From positions 5,891,390-5,955,389 of the forward strand of contig NZ_CP063785.1 in the NCBI RefSeq assembly GCF_025860405.1: a stretch of 64,000 bases of DNA, written 5' to 3'. The stretch is from Tolypothrix sp. PCC 7712 (GTDB taxonomy: Bacteria > Cyanobacteriota > Cyanobacteriia > Cyanobacteriales > Nostocaceae). A program made the position numbers and the translations under genes. How positions within the stretch are numbered: position 1 is the first letter of the stretch; each line of letters starts with the position of its first letter. Under the pieces are notes generated by a model. That model had not been told where the DNA came from. It ran no database searches and was given only the letters and a program-made list of their open reading frames with translations. Of the stretch, positions 35,741 through 45,314 are shown one piece after another.

Positions 35741-37046
35741 CACCACTATTCAACCTATTCCAACCATTCACCACCAGCACCAAGTTTTGTGGTAATTTAT
35801 TTTGTGAAATATCGCTATATCTCACTGTTCCCTCTCGGCTAGTCAGGGTAAAGGTAATATAATCAGCCGCACCTTGAGCTACTGGATAACTCAAATTTTT
35901 AAATTCACTAAATTTTGCGCTTTCTAATAATCTGAGAAATTGTTTTACCTGTTGGGTAGAAACGCGGCGAACGCTACGTTCCGAATCATTAGCATCACCA
36001 ATTCTGACTCGAATCAAGCTACCGTCATTGAGTAGAACAGTTTCATAAGTTCTCCCAGTAAAGCCACCGCTAGAAATTTGCCGAAATACAACATTCTGAT
36101 CTAAAGGTGGTGGTAACTCACTTGCAGGAATTGGAACTGCGCCGCCTGTATTGTTATTAGAAATAGGACTATTCCGCAGCCGATTCCAAGCTTTGATTAC
36201 ATTCCGTAAATTTTTTGGTAATTGGTCTTGAGAAATATTGTTGTACTTGACGGTTCCTTCTTGGCTGCTGAGAGTGTAAGTAATGTAATCAGCTGCACCA
36301 ATAGGCGCTGGATAACTTAAATTTTTGAATTCACTAAATTTTGCAGTTGTTAGTAATTGTTGGAACTGTTGTACTCTGACAAGAGAAACGCGGCGTACTT
36401 TCCGTTCCGAATCGTTAGCATCGCCAACTCTCACTTGAATCAAGCTACCATCATTGAGTAAAACAGTTTCATAAGTTCTCCCAGCAATACCACCACTAGA
36501 AATTTGTCGAAATACAACATTTTGCTCTAAACGTGGCGGTAATTCATTATCAGGAATAGTTACTGGTTGAAGGATACCAGTATTACCATTTCCTCCAGCA
36601 ATTTGGCTGGCTTTTTCATTAAATCTAACTACGGAACCTACTTGATTAGTGTGATAAACCCATTTTCTTTGGTTATTAGATACGACAACTCGCCAACCTG
36701 GAACTAAAGCTTGAGTACAGATTTCATCAGGTTGAGGTAGTTCTAAGCAACCATTACGCCAAGTCCGTTGGCTCGATTCCACAACTTCTAGTTTTTGGCT
36801 TGAAACTACACCCCTCCGGGATAAATCTTGTAGCACCGCATTCACTACTGAACGTGGTAAGCTGTTTGGTCTAGCATTGCCTTTAATAGCTTCCTTTGTG
36901 GTTGCTGCTGACAAATTAACAGCCGCCGCACTACTAGTTTTAATGAATGTTAACCCGCTACCTACAGATAAAATTCCTGTTAAAACTAAGGCAGTGAAAA
37001 TCCGTGCTTGATTTGCGGTACGAGACGCACCCAAAATATTTTTCAT
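35733..37046 (-). CDS. Exported protein with a duplicated 120-residue domain
   Basis: The 437-residue protein has a signal peptide (hydrophobic about 17-42, ending SSAAAV), a domain with Cys residues (about 60-150: GCLELPQPDEICTQALVPGW, a type common in cyanobacterial exported proteins) and two tandem copies of a domain (about 172-295 and 308-433). Each copy starts LPPxLxQNVVFRQISSGG and contains GRTYETVLLNDGSLI, GDANDSER and FSEFKNLSYP..GAADYIT. Function unknown; likely periplasmic. Confidence 0.75.
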   Translation of the reverse strand: MKNILGASRTANQARIFTALVLTGILSVGSGLTFIKTSSAAAVNLSAATTKEAIKGNARPNSLPRSVVNAVLQDLSRRGVVSSQKLEVVESSQRTWRNGCLELPQPDEICTQALVPGWRVVVSNNQRKWVYHTNQVGSVVRFNEKASQIAGGNGNTGILQPVTIPDNELPPRLEQNVVFRQISSGGIAGRTYETVLLNDGSLIQVRVGDANDSERKVRRVSLVRVQQFQQLLTTAKFSEFKNLSYPAPIGAADYITYTLSSQEGTVKYNNISQDQLPKNLRNVIKAWNRLRNSPISNNNTGGAVPIPASELPPPLDQNVVFRQISSGGFTGRTYETVLLNDGSLIRVRIGDANDSERSVRRVSTQQVKQFLRLLESAKFSEFKNLSYPVAQGAADYITFTLTSREGTVRYSDISQNKLPQNLVLVVNGWNRLNSGAK

Positions 37047-37236
37047 ACTAAAGTAATAATTAGTTATTAGTAGAATAATTTTTAGCGAGCAGTCTCATTA
37101 AAATTCATGAGACTGATCACTAGTCTGCAACTATAGGATTCCTAGTTGATTTTTGCAATCCCTTTAGTCTGGACATTGGCACTGTATCTAGATTTTTGTG
37201 GGTATTACTCACCCTAAACTATTTGAAATTAAACAA

Positions 37237-37272
37237 GCGTCTATCTTCTGAAGCAGATGTGAAGATAGACGC
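37237..37272. terminator. Perfect 12-bp inverted repeat, probable terminator
   Basis: GCGTCTATCTTC (37237-37248) and GAAGATAGACGC (37261-37272) pair exactly around a 12-nt loop. It lies between two minus-strand genes. There is no long T-run on either side, so a structured RNA or protein site is also possible. The rest of 37047-37419 shows nothing. Confidence 0.45.
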
Positions 37273-37419
37273 TGATAAGTTTATTATTTGTTCCTGAATT
37301 TTTACAGCAAGATTTTTACCAGGTCAACCCAACCCAAATTTATGTAGTTCAGCTGAGCGGCCTTAGCAATATCATACACTCAGCTTTACTAGATATGAAA
37401 TTTAAAATTATCAAGAGCA

Positions 37420-37521
37420 TTAAGCACTGAATAGTTGCTGATTGTCTGGCGTATTCAATTGAATATGAACAGTTGCCCAGTCGTGGAGATTATTGATATA
37501 GACTGAGATGGAAATTGACAT
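37420..37521 (-). pseudogene. 33-residue frame resembling the end of the neighbouring gene
   Basis: ATG at 37521 opens MSISISVYINNLHDWATVHIQLN and ends FSA-stop, with the same GCATTAAGCACTGA context at its end as the 37539 gene. NLHDWATVHIQL parallels DLKDWAASTIRF of the neighbour. It looks like a partial duplicate of that gene's 3' end. Confidence 0.4.
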
Positions 37522-37538
37522 TGCGGGGAAAAAATGCA

Positions 37539-38036
37539 TTAAGCACTGAGAGCAGTTTGCTCGACAAGTTGGCTGTTAGGCATATCAAATCTAATGGTAC
37601 TAGCTGCCCAATCTTTTAAATCAGGTGCTAGCCATACTAGTTTCCGGAGGATTTCATCATTTACCCATAAAACTAAGGGGCAATGAAATTGTTTGCGGAA
37701 CTCATCTCGCATGAGATTTGTACTCACGATGAGTTCATTAATATCTACTACAGATTCTAAACCGCGTACCATTAAAACATCAGGTTGGGCAACACCCAGT
37801 GTAGTTGAAATAGTGGTATACAGTGTCTCTGCCCCAGGCGGGAGGATGATCTCTTGGATCTGCACTGAGGAGAATTCTGTTAATAGATTTAGTACTTGTT
37901 GTTGTCTATTAGCTGAATTACAAGATGCCAAAATTAATGAAAAAGCACCAGCAGAAACCATCATGGCTCTTGCAAGCCTTTTGGTGGCCGCAATGGTATT
38001 TCCCATACCATCTTGTGAATTACTGAAGCTACCCAT
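37539..38036 (-). CDS. Short form of the N-terminal domain of a cyanobacterial NTPase/TPR family
   Basis: The 165-residue protein reads FSLILASCNSANRQQQVLNLL, QEIILPPGAETLYTTIS, DVLMVRGLESVVDINELIVSTNLMRDEFRKQF and PLVLWVNDEILRKLVWLAPDLKDWA. To my reading this matches the N-terminal nucleotide-binding-like domain of long cyanobacterial TPR/ATPase proteins. Here it ends shortly after that domain, so it is a stand-alone or truncated version. Role unknown. The 38037-38509 gap upstream holds only A/T-rich heptamer repeats (ACAAATA) near 38405-38450. Confidence 0.6.
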   Translation of the reverse strand: MGSFSNSQDGMGNTIAATKRLARAMMVSAGAFSLILASCNSANRQQQVLNLLTEFSSVQIQEIILPPGAETLYTTISTTLGVAQPDVLMVRGLESVVDINELIVSTNLMRDEFRKQFHCPLVLWVNDEILRKLVWLAPDLKDWAASTIRFDMPNSQLVEQTALSA

Positions 38037-38509
38037 TAGTAAACCCTGCCTTTGGTCTTTAAAAGTATTAAAAGTACCTTAGCCATTTCAGTTTAAATTG
38101 TTGATCAACTTAAGAGCCAAGGTATTTCTGGGTAAAAATTGATAACAATTTATTTGATGACCTATAGTAATCCTACGCAAGATTATCAATTAGAGTATGC
38201 AGTGCATGACCCCACATTTACGAAAAAATAATGCGGTCATAGGTATTATAAGTAACAACAAGTAGTAGTGCCGAATATAGAAAAGTGTGGTGTATAAACG
38301 CTGGAAAGTCTGTGCCGCAAGGGATTAGGGGCATGAGGGGGCTGAGGAGATTGAGGTACAGAATAGAGCAGGGAACTAAAAGGAAACCAGTAATACAAAA
38401 GAACTAGTAACAAATAACAAAATAACAAATAACAAATAATAAATAACAAAAGAGCAACATCTATCCAGGTATTCTAGTCATGGTTTATGTTATGAGTTGC
38501 CTGTAACAA

Positions 38510-39763
38510 ATGTTCAAAAAACTGGGAAAGTGGGTAGTGAATATTGGTAAATGGAATATTTGGCATCAGAGAAAACAGGCATTATTTGCCATGATAGTTA
38601 CCCTCAGCATGGTAGCTACAATGATGCTGTCGTTCCCCTTAAATGCTCAAAATCCGCCAGTGCGATCGCTCGCTACGGAATTAAGAGGTGTATGGTTAAC
38701 CAATATTGACAGTGATGTGCTATTTGAGCGCGATCGCCTAAAAAAATCTTTACAACGGTTGAGCGAATTAAATTTTAATACCGTATACCCAACAGTTTGG
38801 AATTGGGGGTATACATTATATCCCAGTAAAGTCGCCGCCAAAGCAACTGGGCGATCGCTCGACCCCACACCAGGCTTACAAGGGCGAGATATGCTCAAAG
38901 AAGTTGTAGAAGAAGGGCATAAACAAGGTTTAACAGTTATTCCCTGGTTTGAATTTGGCTTTATGGCTCCTGCTGATTCTCAATTAGCCAAACTTCATCC
39001 CCAATGGCTCACGAATCGCAGTAACGGTACGCGCATTGTCAAAGAAGGGACTCATGACCGAGTTTGGCTGAGTCCTTTTCGACCAGACGTACAGCAATTT
39101 ATGCAAGATTTAATAGTTGAAATCGTTAAAAATTACAATATCGACGGCATTCAATTTGATGACCACTTTGGTTTGCCCTCAGAATTAGGCTACGATCCTT
39201 ACACAGTAGCGCTCTATAGAAAAGAACATGGCGGACGTGCGCCTTCTAAGGACTTTAAAGATCCAGAGTGGGTGGCTTGGAGAGCGAATAAAATTACCGA
39301 CTATATGAAACGGGTATTTACAGCCATAAAAGCAGCTAAAAAAGACTGTATAGTATCCGTCGCGCCTAATCCCCAACGTTTTTCTTATGATTTCTTTTTA
39401 GCAGACTGGCAGAAATGGGAACGCCTGGGATTGGTAGAAGATTTAGTCTTACAAATCTACCGTGACGACTTGAGTGTTTTTATTAGCGAATTAGAATACC
39501 CCGAAGTCAAAGCCGCACGCAGCCATATTCCCGTGAGTATTGGCATTTTATCTGGGCTAAAAGGCAGATCTATACCCATGCAACAGATTCAAACCCAAGT
39601 ACAAAAAGTACGCGATCGCAATTTTGCCGGGGTATCATTCTTTTTCTATGAAACTCTTTGGAACATGAGTAAAGAAAAACCTTTAGACCGCCAAACCAGC
39701 TTCGGACAAATTTTCCCAACACGCACAGGATACCCGAATCTGTTAACAGGCTGGAAACCTTAG
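38510..39763 (+). CDS. Exported glycosidase-like protein (GHL10 / DUF187 family)
   Basis: The 417-residue protein has a signal/anchor segment (about 25-48) and a TIM-barrel: ELRGVWLTNIDSDVLF, FNTVYPTVWNWGYTLYPS, VIPWFEFGFM, NIDGIQFDDHFGLP (acidic pair, probable catalytic region), VSVAPNPQRFSYDFFLADWQKW. This is the GHL10 family, thought to act on cell-envelope polysaccharide outside the cytoplasm. A strong terminator follows. Substrate unknown. Confidence 0.85.
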   Translation: MFKKLGKWVVNIGKWNIWHQRKQALFAMIVTLSMVATMMLSFPLNAQNPPVRSLATELRGVWLTNIDSDVLFERDRLKKSLQRLSELNFNTVYPTVWNWGYTLYPSKVAAKATGRSLDPTPGLQGRDMLKEVVEEGHKQGLTVIPWFEFGFMAPADSQLAKLHPQWLTNRSNGTRIVKEGTHDRVWLSPFRPDVQQFMQDLIVEIVKNYNIDGIQFDDHFGLPSELGYDPYTVALYRKEHGGRAPSKDFKDPEWVAWRANKITDYMKRVFTAIKAAKKDCIVSVAPNPQRFSYDFFLADWQKWERLGLVEDLVLQIYRDDLSVFISELEYPEVKAARSHIPVSIGILSGLKGRSIPMQQIQTQVQKVRDRNFAGVSFFFYETLWNMSKEKPLDRQTSFGQIFPTRTGYPNLLTGWKP

Positions 39764-39790
39764 AGTTAATTTTCCTAACATTAAGCTCAT

Positions 39791-39821
39791 CCCATACCCT
39801 TATAAGGGTATGGGATTTTAT
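39791..39821 (+). terminator. Rho-independent terminator
   Basis: CCCATACCCTT / AAGGGTATGGG forms an 11-bp hairpin with an AT loop and is followed by ATTTTAT, 28 nt after the glycosidase stop. Confidence 0.85.
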
Positions 39822-39864
39822 GTTGACTGTTGACGGTTAACAGTCATCAGTCAACAGTTAACGG

Positions 39865-40056
39865 TTAACTAGCTTGCTGTCCAAACCGTCTTTGTAATTC
39901 CGCTTCTGCTTCCTCAATTGTCATTGGCACATGATTTGAAGATTGGGCACGCCTCCTGTCGATGTAAACATGAAATGCTTCATCATCGTTGCGATGTTCC
40001 AAAATATAAACCCTTAACTGCTCTAGAGGCATTTGTTGAAAGTTAGGTTCTGTCAT
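39865..40056 (-). CDS. DUF6887-type small protein
   Basis: The 63-residue protein reads EPNFQQMPLEQLRVYILEHRNDDEAFHVYIDRR, then a helix with EEAEAELQRRFGQQAS. It matches my memory of DUF6887, always a small acidic partner of a DUF6888 gene. ATG at 40056 overlaps the DUF6888 stop by 4 nt (ATGA); an upstream TTG is less likely. It may form a toxin-antitoxin-like pair, but this is not shown. Confidence 0.75.
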   Translation of the reverse strand: MTEPNFQQMPLEQLRVYILEHRNDDEAFHVYIDRRRAQSSNHVPMTIEEAEAELQRRFGQQAS

Positions 40057-40229
40057 AACCAAAGAATTTCTCCGGTTGGTGTTACCTCAGCTTCTATGGA
40101 ATTATCTGCCAAGATATATACATTTCTGGTACGTTCGTCCAATCTCACCAGGTCTATTCTTTTATAAACCCTAGTAAGTTGAGCGCACACCCGAATTGCG
40201 GATATTGCTTGTTTGGGTGTAGGCTCCAT
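40053..40229 (-). CDS. DUF6888-type small protein
   Basis: A 58-residue frame from ATG at 40229 to TGA at 40053-40055: EPTPKQAISAIRVCAQLTRVYK, then VRLDERTRNVYILA and a C-terminal strand EVTPTGEILWL. The pattern (QLTRVYKxIxLVRLDERTxxIxIL) is the DUF6888 family. It is translationally coupled to DUF6887 by the ATGA overlap. Function unknown. Confidence 0.75.
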   Translation of the reverse strand: MEPTPKQAISAIRVCAQLTRVYKRIDLVRLDERTRNVYILADNSIEAEVTPTGEILWL

Positions 40230-40296
40230 ACACTTCCTTGATTATCTGTAGATTAACACCTCTTTACCTGAGTTTAGTGCCATTCGACTCAGTGTA

Positions 40297-41793
40297 CTAT
40301 CCTATGCCTAAACGCCCAGCCAAAGCGGGGGTTAAGGGCAAGAGGGTGCTAATCATCAAAAAGAGTGCTAAAAGACCTAAACCGGCTCTGGCATCATCAG
40401 GTTCGCTAATTTCATTCAGGCTGGGGCGTTCTAAATCCCGTTGTAAGAACAGAATTAAAATTGCCCAGTACATCGCTAAAGGATTAGCCAAGGATACTAT
40501 ACCCAGCAAAATTAAGGTTGCCAAGCTAGCTCTACCTGCGGTTTTGCGTCCATAAATTGCTTGCACTATGCGTCCGCCATCTAATTGTCCGGCTGGCATT
40601 AAGTTTAAAGCGGTGATCACTAACCCCAGCCAACCAATCACTACCAAAGGATGCACATCTACCAAAGGTGACTGTAAAGCCGAACCGAGGACAACTCGCG
40701 CCAAGCTACCTACTAAAATTGAGCCTTGGAAAAACTGATTTGGCACTTGGAATAAACTGCCTTGGTGAGATAGCAATAAACCAGCAATCAGCATTAACAA
40801 AGAAACAATTCCGCCAGCCGCAGGCCCTGCTAAGGAAATATCAAATAGTACCGTGCGGTTGGGTAATAAGGACTCAAACCGCGTAATCGCTCCAAAAGAG
40901 CCAATTTGCACAGCCGGGAGAAAGAAAGGCCAGCTAAGACGCACATTGTAACGTTGCGCCATTACCCAGTGACCAATTTCATGGGCTACCAAAATTGTTA
41001 ATAGACCGATACCGATAGGTAAGGTTTCTGGTAGGCGTTGTAGTTGTCCAAATAAGTCAAAATTCAGCAGTATTCCCGCCGCTTCTAAACTAGTAGCAAC
41101 TGTAGCCAGGAATAAGATGACAGCAAAAGACTTTTGCGCCAACGTCGTGGGACGCGGATCATTACGGCTAGGCAAAACGATCACCACAGGCCTGCCATCG
41201 GTATTCTCTACCAAAAATAAACGATAGCGATCGCCTATTCTTTCTTGCAAACTTTTACTCAGGCGATTGTGAACTTCCTGCGCTTCTCCCCGCAAATTAC
41301 CTTTAAAAATTGCTCCTTCCTGGTAGGCGATGGTTTCTGTGGCAAAAAATGTGTCAATCCCAAAAATGCCCTTAATGGCGTTTAAATCATCTTCGGGAAT
41401 TGTGAGTAGTTCAACTTTCAGTTCCGCAACACCTGCGGGAGGCTGGGAATTTTCTGTGGTATTGACTTCCGATGAAGCCTCAGCCGCCAGCCTTTGATTT
41501 GCCTTTTGTTTGAGTAGAGCATCTTGTCCAGCTGCGCGCAACTGCTTCCCTAAATAGATATACAATCCAGCAGAAGCCACCACCAAGAACAATATACCCA
41601 CTATGTTGATGTATATTCCTGCTGCAAACAAACCAAAAAACAACAGCCACGGAGCCATCAACACCACCGACTGTAACCAGGCAAAGATTCCCAGTTTACC
41701 AAAAGGTCTGGCGCGATAAAAGCCCCAACCTAAGATGGCGAAAGCTACCAGCACAATTGTCGCAACGATAGAAGTTTCCGATAAAGTAAACAT
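40297..41793 (-). CDS. Site-2 protease (M50) family membrane protease
   Basis: The 498-residue membrane metalloprotease has a N-terminal helix pair, a soluble domain (about 100-240), then the HEIGH zinc motif (VAHEIGHWVMAQRYN) and the third ligand region LMPAGQLDGGRIVQAIYG. It cleaves within the membrane, releasing regulators such as anti-sigma factors. ATG at 41793 (MFTLSETSIVATIVL) fits better than an upstream start at 41850. The family is common to cyanobacteria and chloroplasts (EGY-like). Confidence 0.88.
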   Translation of the reverse strand: MFTLSETSIVATIVLVAFAILGWGFYRARPFGKLGIFAWLQSVVLMAPWLLFFGLFAAGIYINIVGILFLVVASAGLYIYLGKQLRAAGQDALLKQKANQRLAAEASSEVNTTENSQPPAGVAELKVELLTIPEDDLNAIKGIFGIDTFFATETIAYQEGAIFKGNLRGEAQEVHNRLSKSLQERIGDRYRLFLVENTDGRPVVIVLPSRNDPRPTTLAQKSFAVILFLATVATSLEAAGILLNFDLFGQLQRLPETLPIGIGLLTILVAHEIGHWVMAQRYNVRLSWPFFLPAVQIGSFGAITRFESLLPNRTVLFDISLAGPAAGGIVSLLMLIAGLLLSHQGSLFQVPNQFFQGSILVGSLARVVLGSALQSPLVDVHPLVVIGWLGLVITALNLMPAGQLDGGRIVQAIYGRKTAGRASLATLILLGIVSLANPLAMYWAILILFLQRDLERPSLNEISEPDDARAGLGLLALFLMISTLLPLTPALAGRLGIG

Positions 41794-41981
41794 CTCCAAA
41801 CCTTTGCTTTTGAGACCGAGCTGAGTAACAGTCCGGTATTGCAGATACATTAATTAATCTATAACGCCGCCTGTTCCCGGAGTAAGGGATAAATGCAGTT
41901 TCTTTCTTTTTCCCTACTCCCAGTTCCCCTGCTACTTCCGAAACCCCCTGATAATAAAATCAGGTGTTATCTCTCTATGCT

Positions 41982-42761
41982 ATGTATTTAACTTGGTTGG
42001 ACAACAATAGTTGGCTGATTGAAATCGCAGGTAAAAGCATCCTACTTGACCCCTGGCTAGTTGGTTCCTTAACTTTCGGTAATGTAGATTGGTTTTTTAA
42101 AGGCTCTCTATCTCAACAACGCCCAATACCAGAAAATATTGACCTGATTCTACTTTCTCAGGGTTTGCCAGATCATGCTCATCCGCCTACACTCCAGCAG
42201 CTTGACCGCAAAATTCCCGTTGTGGCTTCGCCTAGTGCAGCTAAAGTAGTGCAGGGTTTGGGTTACAGCTTTGTAACGGTCTTAACTCACGGTGAAGCCT
42301 TTACATTAAATCATCAAGTAGAAATTAAAGCTGTTCCTGGCTCGGTTGTGGGGCCGAATGCAGTCGAAAATGGTTATCTCCTCAAGGAGTTGGAAAGTGG
42401 TTTTACCCTGTATTATGAGCCACATGGTACTCATTCCCCCCAATTAAAACAGGCTGCACCAGTAGATGTGATCATTACGCCGATTGTTGACTTAACACTA
42501 CCTTTAGTGGGGCCCATTATCAAAGGGACAAACGGTGCTTTAGAAGTAGCCAAGTGGTTACAACCGCAGGTAATGCTACCTACAGCCGCAGGCAAAAATG
42601 TCATCTTTGAAGGCTTGATACCTAAATTTCTTCAAGCTGTCGGCAGTGTGGCAGAATTTCGTTCGTTACTCACCAAGAACAATCTCACCACACAAGTAAT
42701 TGAAGCATTACCAGGCGATCGCATTCAATTGCAATTACACAAACGCACTGTAGCTATTTAA
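41982..42761 (+). CDS. Metallo-beta-lactamase-fold protein with altered metal motif
   Basis: The 259-residue protein has the MBL fold start (YLTWLDNNSWLIEIAGKSILLDPWL) and GTHSPQ region, but the HxHxDH motif reads SQGLPDH: both His of the first pair are replaced while D-H remains. It may bind one metal or none. It overlaps the convergent glycosyltransferase by 8 nt. ATG 41982 chosen; GTG 41964 possible. Function unknown. Confidence 0.75.
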   Translation: MYLTWLDNNSWLIEIAGKSILLDPWLVGSLTFGNVDWFFKGSLSQQRPIPENIDLILLSQGLPDHAHPPTLQQLDRKIPVVASPSAAKVVQGLGYSFVTVLTHGEAFTLNHQVEIKAVPGSVVGPNAVENGYLLKELESGFTLYYEPHGTHSPQLKQAAPVDVIITPIVDLTLPLVGPIIKGTNGALEVAKWLQPQVMLPTAAGKNVIFEGLIPKFLQAVGSVAEFRSLLTKNNLTTQVIEALPGDRIQLQLHKRTVAI

Positions 42762-44013
42762 CTTTTTTGCCAAATCCACTGGGAAGTTTTGCGGCTTTCA
42801 CAGTGGTTTTATTCGCCACATCCTTAATCATTTGAATATGCTTCGGGAGTAAATCAGCCAAATCGTAACGTTCGAGTACGTTTTTGCGGGCATTTGCTCG
42901 AATTTGCGCCATTTTATTTGGATGATCTAATACTTCATCAATGCGGTCAGCTATTTTTTGTGGTGAGAAGAAATCAACTAGCAAACCGTTTTTCCCATCT
43001 TTGATAATTTCCGTCACAGGCCCGGTATCAGAACCTAAAACTAAGCATCCTGTGGACATCGCCTCAATCATTGACCAAGAAAGTACAAACGGTCTGGTTA
43101 AATAAACATGGACAGATGATGCTTGAATCACTTGTAAATATTGGGCATAAGGCAAAGCGCCTGTAAAGTGAACCCGTGATAAATCTAGGGGTACTTTTTT
43201 CAACATCAGCTCTTTGTAAGTCATACCATCCGGTAAAGCTTTGCCATAGCAAACTCTATCTGAGCCAACAATTACCACATGGCAATTCGGTCTTCGTTCC
43301 TGAACATAGGCAATAGTTTCCATAAACTGCGGAAAACCGCGATATGGTTCCATCCCCCGTCCTACATAGGTGACAATTTCATCAACACCTGAGAGGTCAA
43401 GATTAGGTAGTACCAATTTAGCGTTGGGGTTGGGTTTAAAAAATTCTGTATCTACTCCATCATGGAGTACAGAAATTTTGCTGTGAAATTCTGGGGGAAA
43501 CTGGGATCTTTGCCAATAGGTTGGTGACAATCCGCGATCGCAAGTATATAAGTCAATTAATATCGGTGAATTTTTTACCCGAATTCGCGCTACATCATCA
43601 ACGCTGAGTGGCTCTGTGGGGTCAAAATCTGCATCTGAGCCATGAGCATGGTAAAACCACTCAAAATAACAGATGAGTGGTGTATCGGGAAACGCATCCT
43701 TCATAAATAAAGTCGGCCCCCAGCCAGAATGACCGCAAATTACATCCGGTACAAAATCTTGTGCTTTGAGTTGTTCCGCCAGTTTATATACGGCTTGTCC
43801 ATGCAAAACAGCATTCTCTAGAGATTGCACATAATGATGAGTTGTAGGATGAGCATTGCGGTTGGGTTCAAAAACCGCCTTATGGATACCCGGTAGAGTC
43901 ACATCTCGATTTTTTGTCCCAAAGACAACTGTATTTTTGGGGTCTTTAGCGAGAGTTAGCGCTATATGGCGGTACTGCGCCGGAAAGTTGTTATGGAGAA
44001 AGAGAAATCGCAT
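42754..44013 (-). CDS. Glycosyltransferase, GT4-like
   Basis: The 419-residue protein starts MRFLFLHNNFPAQYRHIALTL and has the C-terminal Rossmann half with EIVTYVGRGMEPYRGFPQFMETI (nucleotide-sugar loop) and SWSMIEAMSTGCLVLGSDTGPVTEII (the E-x7-E region). It likely transfers sugar from a nucleotide donor to a cell-surface glycan. A longer frame from 44142 only translates the G-rich repeat upstream, so ATG at 44013 is used. Confidence 0.85.
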   Translation of the reverse strand: MRFLFLHNNFPAQYRHIALTLAKDPKNTVVFGTKNRDVTLPGIHKAVFEPNRNAHPTTHHYVQSLENAVLHGQAVYKLAEQLKAQDFVPDVICGHSGWGPTLFMKDAFPDTPLICYFEWFYHAHGSDADFDPTEPLSVDDVARIRVKNSPILIDLYTCDRGLSPTYWQRSQFPPEFHSKISVLHDGVDTEFFKPNPNAKLVLPNLDLSGVDEIVTYVGRGMEPYRGFPQFMETIAYVQERRPNCHVVIVGSDRVCYGKALPDGMTYKELMLKKVPLDLSRVHFTGALPYAQYLQVIQASSVHVYLTRPFVLSWSMIEAMSTGCLVLGSDTGPVTEIIKDGKNGLLVDFFSPQKIADRIDEVLDHPNKMAQIRANARKNVLERYDLADLLPKHIQMIKDVANKTTVKAAKLPSGFGKKVK

Positions 44014-44023
44014 TTTGGGAATG

Positions 44024-44180
44024 GGGACTGGGGAATGGGGAATGGGGAACTCGGGGCCCCCTCTGGGGATAAGGGGTAATGGGGACTGGGGACTGGGGAC
44101 TGGGGACTGGGGACTGGGGACTGGGGAACTCGGGGCCCCCACGACCGCAGGGAGTGGGGATTAGGGGTAATGGGGACTGG
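44024..44180. repeat. G-rich heptamer repeats (GGGGACT)
   Basis: Six or more GGGGACT units with GGGGAACTCGGGGCCCCC inserts lie just upstream of the glycosyltransferase start. The same block, inverted, lies at 49800-49930 with the GGGGATAAGGGGTAATGGGG segment shared. Confidence 0.85.
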
Positions 44181-44257
44181 AGATAAATAACTTTTGACCC
44201 TTGACCTTTGACCAATGACAAATGACAAATGACAAATGACCAATAACCAATGACAAA

Positions 44258-45118
44258 CTAACTAATAATTAGCCGTACAGGTTTGTTTTGGAGTTGGGGA
44301 GTAATCAATTTGACTCGTTCAACTACAGAAATCATGTACTCGTAATCTGGGATTTTGCCATTGGGGACATACCCAACTTCTTGCGCTAATACTGAAGGAA
44401 ACTCGCTCATGGCTTTGCGGATGTATTCTTGGCGGTTGCGTTCCACATTGGGGCCAATCAAAACTACACCAGGTGGTACGTAATGCGGGTCTGTGTAGAG
44501 TACGCGAAAATCAGTTTGTTGTAATTGTGATTTATAGAGATTAAATTCCGCAATTGAAAGCGCACCAGCTGTAGCCTTACCTATAGCTACCCATTCCATG
44601 ACGGTTTGGGGTGTAGGTGCAGAAACTACCTCAGCCAGTATCAATCCATAAAGATTAAATAGGGGGAAATAATATCCTGTGGCTGAACCCTGCTGACCTA
44701 AAGCTACTGTTTGACCTTGTAGCTGTTTCAACTCAGTGATGGGGCTATCTTTGCGAACGATAAAAATCGAGCGCAAATTACTCACACCGACTAAAGGAAA
44801 TAATGGCAAGTATTGATAACGTGCGATCGCAATTGCTGCTAACCCTGGTGGTGCAAATACTAAAGACCATGCACGGGATTCCAATCGCTCAATAGCTTTA
44901 TTTTCATTAAAAGCAGGCTCTAGCTTAACGTGTGATTTGGTTTTTTCAGCTAAGTAGCGATTAAATTTTGCGAATTGGTTAATTATTTCTTCACCGCCAC
45001 CGTAGCTAATACTACCTACTGTTAATGAACCAGAAGGCTGCTGTTTTGATTGACATCCTTTGACTGCCAAAAACAGCATTTCTAACAGAAAAATTCGACG
45101 ATATAATTTACCAGACAT
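44258..45118 (-). CDS. PhnD-like phosphate/phosphonate-type substrate-binding lipoprotein
   Basis: The 286-residue protein has an N-terminal hydrophobic segment with a lipobox-like LFLAVKGC (Cys about 22), then the binding fold: LTVGSISYGGGEEIINQFAKF, FNENKAIERL, VFAPPGLAAIAIARY, KDSPITELKQLQGQTVALG. No permease or ATPase gene is adjacent, so it is an orphan sensor or binding protein rather than part of a full transporter here. Ligand uncertain. Confidence 0.8.
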   Translation of the reverse strand: MSGKLYRRIFLLEMLFLAVKGCQSKQQPSGSLTVGSISYGGGEEIINQFAKFNRYLAEKTKSHVKLEPAFNENKAIERLESRAWSLVFAPPGLAAIAIARYQYLPLFPLVGVSNLRSIFIVRKDSPITELKQLQGQTVALGQQGSATGYYFPLFNLYGLILAEVVSAPTPQTVMEWVAIGKATAGALSIAEFNLYKSQLQQTDFRVLYTDPHYVPPGVVLIGPNVERNRQEYIRKAMSEFPSVLAQEVGYVPNGKIPDYEYMISVVERVKLITPQLQNKPVRLIIS

Positions 45119-45314
45119 TACTAATTTTGTTTATCAAGAAGTATTTTGATTTTTGGCTAAATTGCTCTATATTTAGCCATATACTACTTTAAATTAATAT
45201 TTGTTTACTTTTGAAGTATCTGTTATAAACCAGTTATAAGTAAATTTAGAAGTAAGAATTAGCGACTTTTTCTTTAGGTGCTAATCTGTAAAATTTTGTA
45301 TAGAAACAATAATT

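Noticed and set aside
35542..35862. Pro/Phe-rich repeat proteins
   Set aside because: They are translations of a C-rich tandem repeat and overlap the exported-protein gene.
38246..38449. 67-codon minus-strand frame
   Set aside because: Translation of A/T-rich heptamers; no gene features.
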